From UBA6170 sp942491385 (lineage in GTDB: Bacteria; Chloroflexota; Anaerolineae; Anaerolineales; Anaerolineaceae), in contig CALOAF010000006.1 of the NCBI GenBank assembly GCA_942491385.1, forward strand, positions 62,001-126,000: a DNA stretch of 64,000 nucleotides, read 5' to 3'. Positions 16,816 through 25,773 of the stretch are shown here, piece after piece. Position 1 is the stretch's first letter, and every line of letters begins with the position of its first letter. The notes under the pieces are model-generated. The model saw only the letters and a list, made by a program, of their open reading frames with translations. It did not search any database and was not told the origin of the DNA. The position numbers were made by a program, and so were the translations under genes.

Positions 16816-17925
16816 ATGAATCAGACTGGATCACAAGAAAAACAAATCGTCAATAACAATACAAAGAAACCAAAAAATAAGAGGTTTATATTTGTTGTCA
16901 TCGGTATTTTCATTCTAATCCTTGCCAGTGGAACCGCCTGGTATTTTGGATCACAAGAGGGTCAGAAGCTGCGCACACAAGAGCGAGAGAAAGTCGAATT
17001 AGAGGTTGCCACCACACAATTCGGTTTGGGTGTGCGGGAATTGGAAGAAGGTCGTTATGAAAACGCCAGAAAACGATTTGAATATGTCATTAAATTGATC
17101 CCGGATTTCCCAGGTGCACAAGAGAAATTAACTGAAGTTCTTATTGCTCAGTCGATCGTTAATACTCCCACCCCTGTTGTGTTACCGACCCAAACACCGA
17201 CCCTCGATTTCCGTGGTGAACAGGAACTATTTGACCAGGCATGGCAATTTATCCTGGCGGAGGATTGGGATAATGCCCTTCAAAACCTGGATATCCTGCG
17301 GGATAAAAATTTACAATTTAATCCGGTCGCAGTCGATGGCATGTATTATATTGCGTTACGGAATCGTGGCGTAAAAAGAATTTTGCAAGAAGGTAGTCTT
17401 GAACCTGGAATGTATGATCTGGCTTTGAGTGAACGATTTGCGCCGCTTGATAATGACGCCGATGGATATCGAACCTGGGCAAGATATTATCTAACAGGTG
17501 CCAGTTATTGGGGTATTGATTGGTCTCAGGTTGTATCCATTTTTGCCCAAATTTACCCTGCTTTTCCTAATTTACACGATAGTTCTGGGATGACAGCCCA
17601 GGAAAGGTACCGGGTAGGGTTGTTAAGATGGGGTGATGCGTTGGCGTTACAGGAAGAATATTGTTTGGCGCAGGAAAAATATGAACTTTCCTTCCTGTTG
17701 TTTGTGGATGAGAGTGTTGCACCAGCTGCTACAGCAATTTATGAAGAATGCGAAAGGTCAAAAGAGCCTAAGGAAACAGTGGTTCCTCCCGTTACGGTAA
17801 CTCCAACACCAACAATGACGGGTGGAACACCTTCCGGGACCGAAGTGACGCCTACACCGACAGAAGGAACTCAAGTTCCAACAGAGGGAACGACTAACAA
17901 TCCAAGTCCAACCACTTCCCCTTAG
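16816..17925 (+). CDS. Membrane-anchored TPR-like protein with Thr/Pro-rich tail
   Basis: The 369-residue protein has a short Lys-rich cytoplasmic N-terminus, one transmembrane helix (about residues 24-45), and then helical pairs that look like TPR repeats (VRELEEGRYENARKRFEYVI and a second set near residue 140), interrupted by a TPTP linker. The last 50 residues are nearly all T, P, G and E. It would sit outside the membrane, anchored at its N-terminus. No enzymatic motif is visible and I do not know a specific function. The stop TAG overlaps the AGGAG ribosome site of the next gene, so the two are co-transcribed. Confidence 0.72.
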   Translation: MNQTGSQEKQIVNNNTKKPKNKRFIFVVIGIFILILASGTAWYFGSQEGQKLRTQEREKVELEVATTQFGLGVRELEEGRYENARKRFEYVIKLIPDFPGAQEKLTEVLIAQSIVNTPTPVVLPTQTPTLDFRGEQELFDQAWQFILAEDWDNALQNLDILRDKNLQFNPVAVDGMYYIALRNRGVKRILQEGSLEPGMYDLALSERFAPLDNDADGYRTWARYYLTGASYWGIDWSQVVSIFAQIYPAFPNLHDSSGMTAQERYRVGLLRWGDALALQEEYCLAQEKYELSFLLFVDESVAPAATAIYEECERSKEPKETVVPPVTVTPTPTMTGGTPSGTEVTPTPTEGTQVPTEGTTNNPSPTTSP

Positions 17926-17933
17926 GAGAATTG

Positions 17934-18455
17934 ATGCTGGACACAATGCCAATCTGGGCCCTTTCTCTTTCCTACTGGATACATATGGTTGCCACAGTCA
18001 TCTGGCTTGGCGGGTTGATCTCGACCACTTTTGTAATTCTTCCTATCCTTCATCAAAAAATGAATGGGACAGATAAAGAAAAGATTTTGGATGATTTGCA
18101 GCAATATTTGAATCCGGTAGGGTGGTTTTGTTTAATAATTCTGACAGCTACAGGCATGTTTCAAATGAGTGCTCATCCATCCTATCAGGGTTTCCTAGCG
18201 ATTGATAATGATTGGGCAGTAGCTTTATTCGTTAAGCATATTGTTATTGTTTTCATGGTAATTGCTATGGGATATCTAACCTGGTTTGTCATTCCGGGAT
18301 TAAAAAGAATAGCCTTAAAATTAAAATTAGGAAAAGAAGCGGATCCGCCTGAAGTATTGCGATACCGGAAACAGGAAAAGATAATACTCTGGACAAATTC
18401 TATTCTAGCGATTATCGTCCTGATTTTTACTGCCTGGGCTCGCTCTGTCTCATAA
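17934..18455 (+). CDS. CopD-like four-helix integral membrane protein
   Basis: The 173-residue protein has four hydrophobic helices. The first contains SYWIHMVATVIWLGG, resembling the His-bearing first helix of CopD/DUF-type membrane proteins; the second holds ILTATGMFQM and the third KHIVIVFMVIAMGY. Conserved His residues in helices 1 and 3 could bind haem or copper. The start is taken at ATG 17934 with AGGAG 5 bases ahead; a TTG at 17931 is directly in front and also possible. It follows the TPR gene in an operon and is convergent with rimO. The physiological role is uncertain. Confidence 0.7.
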   Translation: MLDTMPIWALSLSYWIHMVATVIWLGGLISTTFVILPILHQKMNGTDKEKILDDLQQYLNPVGWFCLIILTATGMFQMSAHPSYQGFLAIDNDWAVALFVKHIVIVFMVIAMGYLTWFVIPGLKRIALKLKLGKEADPPEVLRYRKQEKIILWTNSILAIIVLIFTAWARSVS

Positions 18456-18473
18456 TTTTATTGAAAATTTCGT

Positions 18474-19808
18474 TTAAATTGGCACGGCGATAAGATCGTG
18501 CACTAACGCATCTGAAATCTTTACATCAACAATTTCCCCAATGGGCAGTTGTCCTTCAATAAAAACCAATCCATCAATTTCTGGGGCATCACGGAACGAC
18601 CGACCGATGGAAATTCCTTCATTGTATCCTTCCACAATGATAGGTATGGTCTTTCCTACCCAGGTTTGGTTTTTCTGCAATGAGATCTCCTGTTGTAAGG
18701 TCATCAATCGTTCCAACCTTTCCTCTTTTACCTCTTCAGAAACCGGATCACCCAATTTTTCCGCAAAGGTTCCTTTTTCCTGAAAATATGTAAAAGCACC
18801 CAGGTGATCGAAGCGAACTTCCTGGATGAAGTTCAACAACGTTTGAAACTCATCCTCTGTTTCACCAGGATACCCGACAATAAACGTGGTGCGGATCGCA
18901 ATTTCAGGCAGAGCATCTCTCAATTTTGAGATGGTATTTTTAACTGCTTGCATATTGGACGGTCTCCGCATGCTCTTTAGAATTCTTGTGTCAGCGTGTT
19001 GAAGCGGTATGTCAAGGTAGGGAAGGATCTGTTTTCGCGTTTTCATCACATCGATCAATCGATCTGTCACAACCCCTGGAAATGCATATAAAATGCGAAT
19101 CCATTGTATTTGGGGAACCTGATCCGTTAACACTTCCAAAAGTTGTGCCAGGCCATTTTTTAGCCCAAGGTCAGATCCATAATCTGTTGTATCCTGAGCG
19201 ATTAGGATTATTTCCTTTATTCCCAGGGATACTAATTGTTGTGCTTCCTGGATGATGACATCCATAGGGCGGCTGACTTGTGTTCCTTTAATTAAAGGAA
19301 TGGCACAATATGCACAGGCTCGGCGGCATCCATCGGCAATTTTCAAATATGCAATGCTACCCTGGATTGCAGCTCGTAAAATTCCATGTTCATCAGTGCC
19401 CATTGTCGGCGCATCTGGAATATGATATCGGGCTTGATTAGGATTTATTCGTAATTCCTGAATCAAATCCAGGATGTCCATCCAACGTCTGGTACCGATG
19501 ATTCCGTCCAAACCAGGGACTAATTCCGCAATCTTCTCACGATAGCGTTGCGTGAGACAACCAGCAGCAATCAAAATCTGGCCTTTCTTTTTTCTCTTCG
19601 CCAGATTTGTTAATTCTGAAATCGATTCATCACTGGCAGGTTTGATGAACCCACAGGTGTTAACGATCAAGACTTCAGCCTGATCCGGATTATCAACTCC
19701 TTTAAGACCACCCTGGTTTAATAATTGAGCGATCGATTCGGAATCGACGAGGTTTTTTGAACAGCCAAGAGATAATAAGTAAAAAGTTTCTTTTTTTAAT
19801 GGTTTCAT
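18474..19808 (-). CDS. rimO: Ribosomal protein S12 methylthiotransferase RimO
   Basis: The protein (444 residues) has the three domains of the family: an N-terminal UPF0004 domain with Cys ligands (LGCSKNLVDSE, VNTCGFI, AGCLTQRY), a radical-SAM barrel with CRRACAYC in the context DGCRRACAYCAIP typical of RimO, and a C-terminal TRAM domain. It adds a methylthio group to Asp of ribosomal protein S12. MiaB is excluded by the SKNLVDSE N-terminus and the CAIP context. It is translated from an ATG overlapping the rodZ stop (4 bp) and is convergent with the CopD-like gene. Confidence 0.93.
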   Translation of the reverse strand: MKPLKKETFYLLSLGCSKNLVDSESIAQLLNQGGLKGVDNPDQAEVLIVNTCGFIKPASDESISELTNLAKRKKKGQILIAAGCLTQRYREKIAELVPGLDGIIGTRRWMDILDLIQELRINPNQARYHIPDAPTMGTDEHGILRAAIQGSIAYLKIADGCRRACAYCAIPLIKGTQVSRPMDVIIQEAQQLVSLGIKEIILIAQDTTDYGSDLGLKNGLAQLLEVLTDQVPQIQWIRILYAFPGVVTDRLIDVMKTRKQILPYLDIPLQHADTRILKSMRRPSNMQAVKNTISKLRDALPEIAIRTTFIVGYPGETEDEFQTLLNFIQEVRFDHLGAFTYFQEKGTFAEKLGDPVSEEVKEERLERLMTLQQEISLQKNQTWVGKTIPIIVEGYNEGISIGRSFRDAPEIDGLVFIEGQLPIGEIVDVKISDALVHDLIAVPI

Positions 19809-21220
19809 GGGATTAATGGGGTCACCGTTGGGGTAAAAGTTGGGGGAGGGGTGGTCGGTGTTTGGGTTGGTTGCAATGTAGGGCTAGGTTGATTTGTCAT
19901 CGTGGGGGAAGGACTGAACCTGGGTGTTGGTGTGATGATCCCTGTCGAAGTTGTAAATACCAGGGATTTAACCTCGCCAATATCACCAATCGCACCGATT
20001 GGGGTAAGGTTGTAGTAAATTTCTAAAGCTGCGGCATTTCCGGTTAGAATTTCCACGGAGGTAGAGCCAGAGTATTCGTATGCATTTCCTGGGACAGTTC
20101 TCCCAGTAAAAACAGTTTCACCATCCACATCCACCTTCAGATACGCTCTTTGCCGGGCGATAATATAAACTTGGACAGGCAAGCCTGATAGAGGAGAATC
20201 TATTTCGGTTTCACTAACTTCTTCGGTTATTTCCCCCTCCACGACCGCAAGCAGGGTGGCGGTGGGTGAAAGAAATTCTTCAGCTGAAAGAATTGTTTCC
20301 TGTAATTCGGGTGTGCTTTCTAATAGAACATCTGAAATTGAGGGAGGTTCAATTTCCTCATTCTTATTTTGGAAGCCGCTAATATTTGCGGCACCCCAAA
20401 GTATAAAAACAAATAAACCAATAATCAATCCAGTTGTTAGTAACAAATCAGCACTTAGGAATTTCAACCAGCCAACCTTTTTGACTTCAGGGGATCGATA
20501 AGCCAATTGATTATCAGACCCAATCTTATGAGGTGCATAACTTTCGTTTCGGCGTGTTTGTAACCCTTCAGCAAATTCAATCATCACCTGATCGACATCG
20601 AGATTTAAGAATGTCGCATAATTATTTAGCATTCCTCTTGCTTGTGGGATAGAGGGCAATTTCTCGATCGATCCAGTTTCTAACGCATCCAAATAGTACG
20701 GGCGAATACTGGTGAATTGTTCAATATCTTCGGTTGATAAATTTAATTTTATACGTTGTGTCTGTAATTTACTTCCGATGGAAATAAAGATTTGTTCGGA
20801 AAAGGATTTGGGCTCATTTCCAACCTGCTCATTTTCGTTGTGGTTGGTTTCATCACCGTGATAGATCTTCTCCTCGGTTGTAGAATGTTCTTCAGGGTCC
20901 TCAACAACTTCTGCAGTTATTGGTGGTGCTTCAGTTTCAGGTGTAATTTCTTCTTCTTTATCTTCAATTTTTTCCTCAACCACAAGTTTTTCCGGGTGGC
21001 TCCAGGCAGCCAGGACTATTTCTTCATCTAATTCAAGGAATTGAGCATAGTTTCTCAGGTAGCCCTTTCCTTGCATTTTGGATGGCAGTTTCTCGAACTG
21101 GTTGCTTTCTAATGCAAAAAGATAGTGCTCTCGAATTTTGGTCTGATAAGCAACTTCAGCAAGATTTACCCCTTTGGATTTACGAGCTTCTTGAAGAAAT
21201 TCTCCTAATGTGATTGTCAT
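19805..21220 (-). CDS. RodZ-like protein with two HTH domains and a DUF4115 domain
   Basis: The 471-residue protein has a Xre/HTH_25 domain at residues 1-70 (LGEFLQEARKSKGVNLAEVA), an acidic linker, a second complete HTH_25 domain near residues 150-220 (KLQTQRIKLNLSTEDIEQFT), a transmembrane helix (about 262-285), a RodZ-type DUF4115 domain (RAYLKVDVDGETVFTGR) and a Thr-Pro tail. RodZ connects MreB to the envelope in rod-shaped cells. Tandem HTH domains are a departure from the single HTH of the well-studied protein. It is the first gene of an operon with rimO. No clear ribosome site precedes the ATG. Confidence 0.82.
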   Translation of the reverse strand: MTITLGEFLQEARKSKGVNLAEVAYQTKIREHYLFALESNQFEKLPSKMQGKGYLRNYAQFLELDEEIVLAAWSHPEKLVVEEKIEDKEEEITPETEAPPITAEVVEDPEEHSTTEEKIYHGDETNHNENEQVGNEPKSFSEQIFISIGSKLQTQRIKLNLSTEDIEQFTSIRPYYLDALETGSIEKLPSIPQARGMLNNYATFLNLDVDQVMIEFAEGLQTRRNESYAPHKIGSDNQLAYRSPEVKKVGWLKFLSADLLLTTGLIIGLFVFILWGAANISGFQNKNEEIEPPSISDVLLESTPELQETILSAEEFLSPTATLLAVVEGEITEEVSETEIDSPLSGLPVQVYIIARQRAYLKVDVDGETVFTGRTVPGNAYEYSGSTSVEILTGNAAALEIYYNLTPIGAIGDIGEVKSLVFTTSTGIITPTPRFSPSPTMTNQPSPTLQPTQTPTTPPPTFTPTVTPLIP

Positions 21221-21238
21221 AGTTATAGTTTAACAAAC

Positions 21239-21273
21239 GACCGGCATGTCAACAAGGGTGATGAATGCCGGTC
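21239..21273 (-). terminator. Hairpin between rplI and rodZ
   Basis: GACCGGCAT and ATGCCGGTC are perfect 9-base arms around a 17-base loop. On the minus strand the stem is followed by GTTTGTT, a weak T-tract, so it is a plausible terminator for rplI. Confidence 0.55.
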
Positions 21274-21300
21274 TTAATCTTTCTAATGCTTTATTAATAA

Positions 21301-21864
21301 TTATTCTTCAGTGGCTTCTTCTACCACGAAATCTTCTGCCACATCAGTTACTACTTCGGTTAGTTCTTCGGCTATTACTTCAACTACTTCTTCTTTGGTC
21401 TCATCAATCGCAACTGTTTCACCTTCGCGATGAACAATAATTTTAACTTCTGGAACAAGATCGACTGTTAAGCGGATCTTTGCGAAATGTTCGCCCAAAT
21501 TACGGATTGGTTGGACTTCGATTTGTCGGCGGTCAACTGTGGTTTTTAACTTATTGTTGATTGCGTCTGCAATCATTTGGTGAGTGATGGAACCATATAA
21601 TTTGCCGGTTTCGCCAGCTTTACTTGGAAAAGTGATGGTTAGTTTTTCCAACATTGCAGCGATGCCACCCAATTCATTATTCAATACGGCACGCCGTTCG
21701 GCTGCCCGTTTACGGATCTGATCGACTTGTTTCAATGCCCCTGGCGTTGCAATAACGGCAAACTTTTGGGGAATTAAGTAGTTACGACCATAACCGGCAG
21801 CAACCTTTTTGATATCTCCAGCTCGACCTAATTTGTAAACGTCTTTTAACAACATTACTTTCAT
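21301..21864 (-). CDS. rplI: 50S ribosomal protein L9, with acidic C-terminal extension
   Basis: The family begins MKVMLLKDVYKLGRAGD; that ATG is at 21864, so the upstream ATG at 21894 is not the start. Residues 1-150 are normal L9 (GYGRNYLIPQKFA at the conserved N-domain). About 37 further residues are dominated by Glu, Val and Asp and are absent from typical L9. L9 stabilises the L1 region and affects frame maintenance. It stands alone here, without the usual rpsF-ssb-rpsR neighbours, and has its own strong promoter and a leader hairpin. Confidence 0.93.
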   Translation of the reverse strand: MKVMLLKDVYKLGRAGDIKKVAAGYGRNYLIPQKFAVIATPGALKQVDQIRKRAAERRAVLNNELGGIAAMLEKLTITFPSKAGETGKLYGSITHQMIADAINNKLKTTVDRRQIEVQPIRNLGEHFAKIRLTVDLVPEVKIIVHREGETVAIDETKEEVVEVIAEELTEVVTDVAEDFVVEEATEE

Positions 21865-21890
21865 TTTTCTAGCCCTTTCATATAGGTTTT

Positions 21891-21914
21891 TCAAGCGAAG
21901 GGTACAACGCTTGA
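21891..21914 (-). promoter_or_regulatory. Leader hairpin of rplI
   Basis: Perfect 7-base arms TCAAGCG / CGCTTGA with a 10-base loop lie between the promoter and the L9 start. It could be an autoregulatory or stability element; there is no T-run. Confidence 0.4.
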
Positions 21915-21923
21915 GGCGACCGA

Positions 21924-21952
21924 ATTCTATCAGATGGACGATTTCATGTCAA
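21924..21952 (-). promoter_or_regulatory. Promoter of rplI
   Basis: Minus strand TTGACA (21952-21947), 17-base spacer, TAGAAT (21929-21924): a near-consensus housekeeping promoter. Confidence 0.8.
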
Positions 21953-21993
21953 ATAGGAATTATGGTATAGATCTAATATTATGATCTGCGAAT

Positions 21994-22368
21994 CTAATTC
22001 TCGAATTCGGGATTATATTGCTTTAACCCGTATACATGAGCAACCGGTAAGACAATCAAGATACCTGTATCTGGTTGTGAAAGGTCTCCAACCACTTCCT
22101 GTGTTTGATGTAAAAGGTCTTTCACAATTTCATCAGATTCCACGACAGAAAATATAGATCTACTGAGGTCCATTTCTTCCAGTCGGTCAACGATTTCACT
22201 CATCGTTGGAAATAGCGGAAAATCTTCCATTAATCCAAAATTTTGACGGATTCTTCCCAGACCGGTACTGAATAGTACAGTAGCCCCTTTTACACCTGCT
22301 CGTTCCCAGGCATGCAATAAATCTTTCATTTTAGATATGTCATGGAGTACAAAAAGAACAAAGTACAT
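21994..22368 (-). CDS. Small PII-like protein downstream of a CPA2 antiporter
   Basis: The 124-residue protein starts MYFVLFVLHDISKMKDLLHAW and alternates strands and helices in the beta-alpha-beta pattern of ferredoxin-like PII/CutA-type proteins; the C-terminus ends in a hydrophobic strand (TGILIVLPVAHVYGL). There are no transmembrane segments. ATG 22368 has AAGGAG 7 bases ahead and is preferred over the ATG at 22398, which lies inside the antiporter gene. The start is 10 bases after the antiporter stop, so the two are one operon. PII-like proteins often regulate the transporter they are encoded with; here that is inference. The fold itself needs a structural check. Confidence 0.62.
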   Translation of the reverse strand: MYFVLFVLHDISKMKDLLHAWERAGVKGATVLFSTGLGRIRQNFGLMEDFPLFPTMSEIVDRLEEMDLSRSIFSVVESDEIVKDLLHQTQEVVGDLSQPDTGILIVLPVAHVYGLKQYNPEFEN

Positions 22369-22378
22369 TTTTTTCTCC

Positions 22379-23584
22379 TTATATTGGCGTTGGATCAATT
22401 AATTTGGTGGACTTTGCAAATGAAGCTCGTAATAATGGTGGTGTGATTAATGTGGTGATCAGTACCATTCCTACAATGGATGTATATAAGTCGGGGTTTA
22501 ATAAATTTTCCATTAAGCCTACTGTAGCAACAATTAATCCGACTTCCCCACGGCTGACCATTCCCAGCCCCAGTTGTAGTGATTCCAACCAACTAAATTT
22601 ACCCATTTTAGCGCCTAACCCTGCCCCCAGGATTTTTCCGATAATTGCTACAATAGAAATGATTATTAGTACCCACAAAGTTGAAAGACCCATTCCACGA
22701 ACATCAACATGCAAACCAATGTTAATGAAGAATATCGGCACAAAAAAACCATATGATAAAGATCGCAGACCTCTTTCTATTTCGATCTTTTCTTTTGTCC
22801 GGGCAAACATTAAACCAGCGATAAATGAGCCTGTGATCGCTGCCATACCTCCCAGCAATTCTGCTGCAACACCATAGACAAGCATAATCACAATGGCCAG
22901 GGTAATTATTCCCTGAGCAATTGGAAGGTTTTGCACTTTTTTGGAAATTTTCGGTAAAACCCAATAACCAAATGCTAGTGATAAGCCGAGAAATGTAATC
23001 ATTTTAACCAACACAACTACAATTTCAAGCGCTGATCCTCCCTGTTGGAGGGCGATAAAACCTGATAATAACAAGATTACTAACATATCATCAAACACAG
23101 CTGCGCCTAATAGCCCAAATCCAACTTTAGTGCGTAGTGCCTTTAATTCAATCAGTGTTTGAGCGCTGATGCTAACACTGGTGGCCCCCAATGTTAAACC
23201 CAGGAAAAGTGATTGTTCAATGTCCATTGAGAAGAATTCTCCAACCAGATAGCCGAAGAAAACTGGAACCAGAACGCCGAGTACACCAGCATACGCAGAA
23301 GCAGCTTTATTTTTTGCCAAATCTGACAGATGTAATTCCAGACCAGCAATAAACATTAACAAAAGCACGCCGATTTCAGCAAACTCATCAATAAAATGGG
23401 GTAATTCCGCATAATCCAGGAAAGAAATGTTGAAAATATTGATCAATGAAGGGCCAAGAATGACACCAATTAATAATTCTCCAAGAACTGAGGGTTGACC
23501 TAATTTAGTGCTCAGATATCCAGCAGCTTTGGCGGCCAGTAATAGAAGAGCTAAAATGGTACAAATTTGTAAAAATGGTGTCAT
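22379..23584 (-). CDS. CPA2-family monovalent cation:proton antiporter
   Basis: The protein has 401 residues and about 12 transmembrane helices, with LGQPSVLGELLIGVILGPS, FAEIGVLLLMFIAGLEL and the unwound-helix Asp in AAVFDDMLVILLL, all typical of Kef/NapA-type exchangers (Na+/H+ or K+/H+). It lacks the cytoplasmic TrkA-N domain of KefB/C. The start is ATG 23584 (MTPFLQ); the open frame continues to 23650 but those residues are hydrophilic and unlike the family. A PII-like gene follows at once. It diverges from the methylmalonyl-CoA mutase gene. Confidence 0.88.
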   Translation of the reverse strand: MTPFLQICTILALLLLAAKAAGYLSTKLGQPSVLGELLIGVILGPSLINIFNISFLDYAELPHFIDEFAEIGVLLLMFIAGLELHLSDLAKNKAASAYAGVLGVLVPVFFGYLVGEFFSMDIEQSLFLGLTLGATSVSISAQTLIELKALRTKVGFGLLGAAVFDDMLVILLLSGFIALQQGGSALEIVVVLVKMITFLGLSLAFGYWVLPKISKKVQNLPIAQGIITLAIVIMLVYGVAAELLGGMAAITGSFIAGLMFARTKEKIEIERGLRSLSYGFFVPIFFINIGLHVDVRGMGLSTLWVLIIISIVAIIGKILGAGLGAKMGKFSWLESLQLGLGMVSRGEVGLIVATVGLMENLLNPDLYTSIVGMVLITTLITPPLLRASFAKSTKLIDPTPI

Positions 23585-23703
23585 AATGATTATTCTTCCA
23601 CAGTACAAGGATTTATGTCGAACTTTCGAGGATAAAATATCACTCCACATTCAATTGGACATCAAGTATACTGATTTTACACTAAAAAATTTAAGAGGTT
23701 TGT

Positions 23704-25353
23704 ATGGATTTAGAGGAACGTAAAAAACAATGGGAAAAAGAGGTTCTTAATCCTATAACGAAAAAATATCCTGAAAGAAAAGAAAAATTTAAAACAACCT
23801 CAAATATTCCAGTACCAAATTTGGCTTTACCAACAGATGCTGATTATGAAGAGCAACTTGGTTTTCCGGGAGAATTTCCATATACCCGTGGTGTACAACC
23901 GACGATGTATCGTGGCAGGCTATGGACGATGCGGCAATATGCGGGATTCGCAACAGCTGAAGAATCTAACGCACGCTACCGGTATTTACTAGCCCAGGGA
24001 CAAACAGGTTTATCAGTTGCTTTTGATTTACCGACTCAAATTGGGTATGATGCGGATGATCCGATCGCGACTGGTGAAGTGGGAAAAGTTGGTGTTTCCA
24101 TATCATCCATCGAGGACATGGAGATCTTATTTCGTGAGATTCCTCTGAATAGAGTATCCACCAGTATGACGATTAATGCACCAGCATCCGTCTTATTGGC
24201 GATGTATATAGCCGTTGCCAAGAAACAGGGTGTTGACCCGAAACGTTTAAGAGGTACGATCCAAAATGATATTCTTAAGGAATTTATTGCCAGAGGTACT
24301 TATATTTATCCCCCTCAACCATCCATGCGTTTGATTACGGATATTTTTAAATACTGTAAAGAGAATATTCCCCATTGGAATACGATCAGTATTTCGGGTT
24401 ACCACATACGTGAAGCTGGTTCAACAGCTGTACAGGAAGTGGCATTTACATTGGCAAATGCAATTGCGTATGTTGAATCTGCTATACAATCCGGTTTGGA
24501 GGTGGATGAGTTTTCCCAACAATTATCATTCTTTTTTGCTGCTCACAATCAATTTTTGGAAGAAGTTGCTAAATTTAGAGCTGCGAGACGACTCTGGGCC
24601 AGGATTATGCAGGAAAGGTTTAATGCAAAGGATCCACGGTCATGGATGTTGCGATTTCATACTCAAACTGGGGGTTCAACTTTGACAGCCCAGCAACCTG
24701 AAAATAACGTGGTACGCGTAGCCATTCAAGCACTGGCAGCGGTGATGGGGGGAACCCAATCCTTACATACGAACAGTATGGATGAGGCCTTATGGTTACC
24801 TACCGAAAAATCTGTCAGAGTCGCATTACGAACGCAACAGATTATTGGCCATGAGTCAGGGGTGGCAGATTCTATAGATCCATTGGCAGGTTCTTATCTG
24901 ATTGAGTTTCTTACAGATGAAATAGAATCCCAAGCGAGGAAATATATTGAAAGAATTGATGATTTGGGAGGTGCGCTGAAAGCAATTGAACTTGGATATT
25001 TGCAAAATGAAATCCAGGAGGCAGCATATCAATACCAAAAATCAATAGAGAAAAATGAAAACCTTGTTGTTGGGGTAAATGCTTTTGAAGTGAATGAAAA
25101 AATTGAATTAGAACGTTTGGCAGTTGATCCTACGATTGAGAGAAACCAGATCGCAAAACTTGCTCATCTGAAATCAAACCGGGACCAAATAAAATTGAGT
25201 GAGTTGTTAACCCAATTGGAGAAAGAATCATTGGGCAGTAAGAATTTAATGCCATTGATGATTGAATGTGTTGAAAATAAACTAACACTGGGTGAAATCT
25301 GCGGTGTATTACGAAAAACATGGGGTGAATACGAACCACCTACCTGGATATAG
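23704..25353 (+). CDS. Methylmalonyl-CoA mutase, large (catalytic) subunit without B12 domain
   Basis: The 549-residue protein is a mutase catalytic barrel: FPYTRGVQPTMYRGRLWTMRQYAGF, GLSVAFDLPTQIGYD, SISGYHIREAGSTAVQE, HTQTGGSTLTAQQPENNVVR and TNSMDEALWLPTE. It interconverts succinyl-CoA and methylmalonyl-CoA. The polypeptide stops before the C-terminal B12-binding domain found in single-chain mutases, so a separate small subunit with DxHxxG is needed; none is present nearby. The epimerase follows 10 bases later. Ethylmalonyl- or isobutyryl-CoA mutases share this architecture; the epimerase partner favours methylmalonyl-CoA. Confidence 0.93.
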   Translation: MDLEERKKQWEKEVLNPITKKYPERKEKFKTTSNIPVPNLALPTDADYEEQLGFPGEFPYTRGVQPTMYRGRLWTMRQYAGFATAEESNARYRYLLAQGQTGLSVAFDLPTQIGYDADDPIATGEVGKVGVSISSIEDMEILFREIPLNRVSTSMTINAPASVLLAMYIAVAKKQGVDPKRLRGTIQNDILKEFIARGTYIYPPQPSMRLITDIFKYCKENIPHWNTISISGYHIREAGSTAVQEVAFTLANAIAYVESAIQSGLEVDEFSQQLSFFFAAHNQFLEEVAKFRAARRLWARIMQERFNAKDPRSWMLRFHTQTGGSTLTAQQPENNVVRVAIQALAAVMGGTQSLHTNSMDEALWLPTEKSVRVALRTQQIIGHESGVADSIDPLAGSYLIEFLTDEIESQARKYIERIDDLGGALKAIELGYLQNEIQEAAYQYQKSIEKNENLVVGVNAFEVNEKIELERLAVDPTIERNQIAKLAHLKSNRDQIKLSELLTQLEKESLGSKNLMPLMIECVENKLTLGEICGVLRKTWGEYEPPTWI

Positions 25354-25363
25354 AAAGGAAAAA

Positions 25364-25768
25364 ATGGCAAGAATCAAGAAAATCAATCACATTGCGATCG
25401 CAGTACGGGACGTAGAAGAATCACTTAAATTTTGGCGAGATGCGATGGGTCTTCAGGTTGCCCATATTGAGGATGTTCCCAGTCAAAAGTCTGAAGTCGT
25501 TTTTATTCCTGTTGGTGACAGTGAGGTTGAATTAGTACGACCCACCAGTTCTGATACAGGTGTGGCTAAATTTATTGAGGAACGCGGTGGGGGAATGCAT
25601 CATCTGTGTTTCGAAGTGGATAATATTGATGAGATGCTTACCCAATTACAAGAAAAAGGAATTCGTTTAATTAACGTAGAAGCGCTGGAGTTACCTGGCA
25701 GAAAGATGGCCTTTGTTCACCCCAAAAGCACCAATGGGGTTTTGGTGGAGTTATACGAAGTATTATAA
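25364..25768 (+). CDS. mce: Methylmalonyl-CoA epimerase
   Basis: The 134-residue vicinal oxygen chelate protein has INHIAIAV with the first metal His, a second ligand in GGMHHLCFEV and a Glu in VLVELYEV, matching the epimerase that swaps (R)- and (S)-methylmalonyl-CoA. The correct start is ATG 25364, 10 bases after the mutase stop and behind AAAGGAA; an earlier in-frame ATG at 25292 lies inside the mutase gene. With the mutase it supports propionate metabolism through succinate. Confidence 0.92.
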   Translation: MARIKKINHIAIAVRDVEESLKFWRDAMGLQVAHIEDVPSQKSEVVFIPVGDSEVELVRPTSSDTGVAKFIEERGGGMHHLCFEVDNIDEMLTQLQEKGIRLINVEALELPGRKMAFVHPKSTNGVLVELYEVL

Positions 25769-25773
25769 AAAAA

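Noticed and set aside
22404..22877. 157-residue + strand ORF opposite the CPA2 antiporter
   Set aside because: Antisense shadow of a clear transporter; no start site support.
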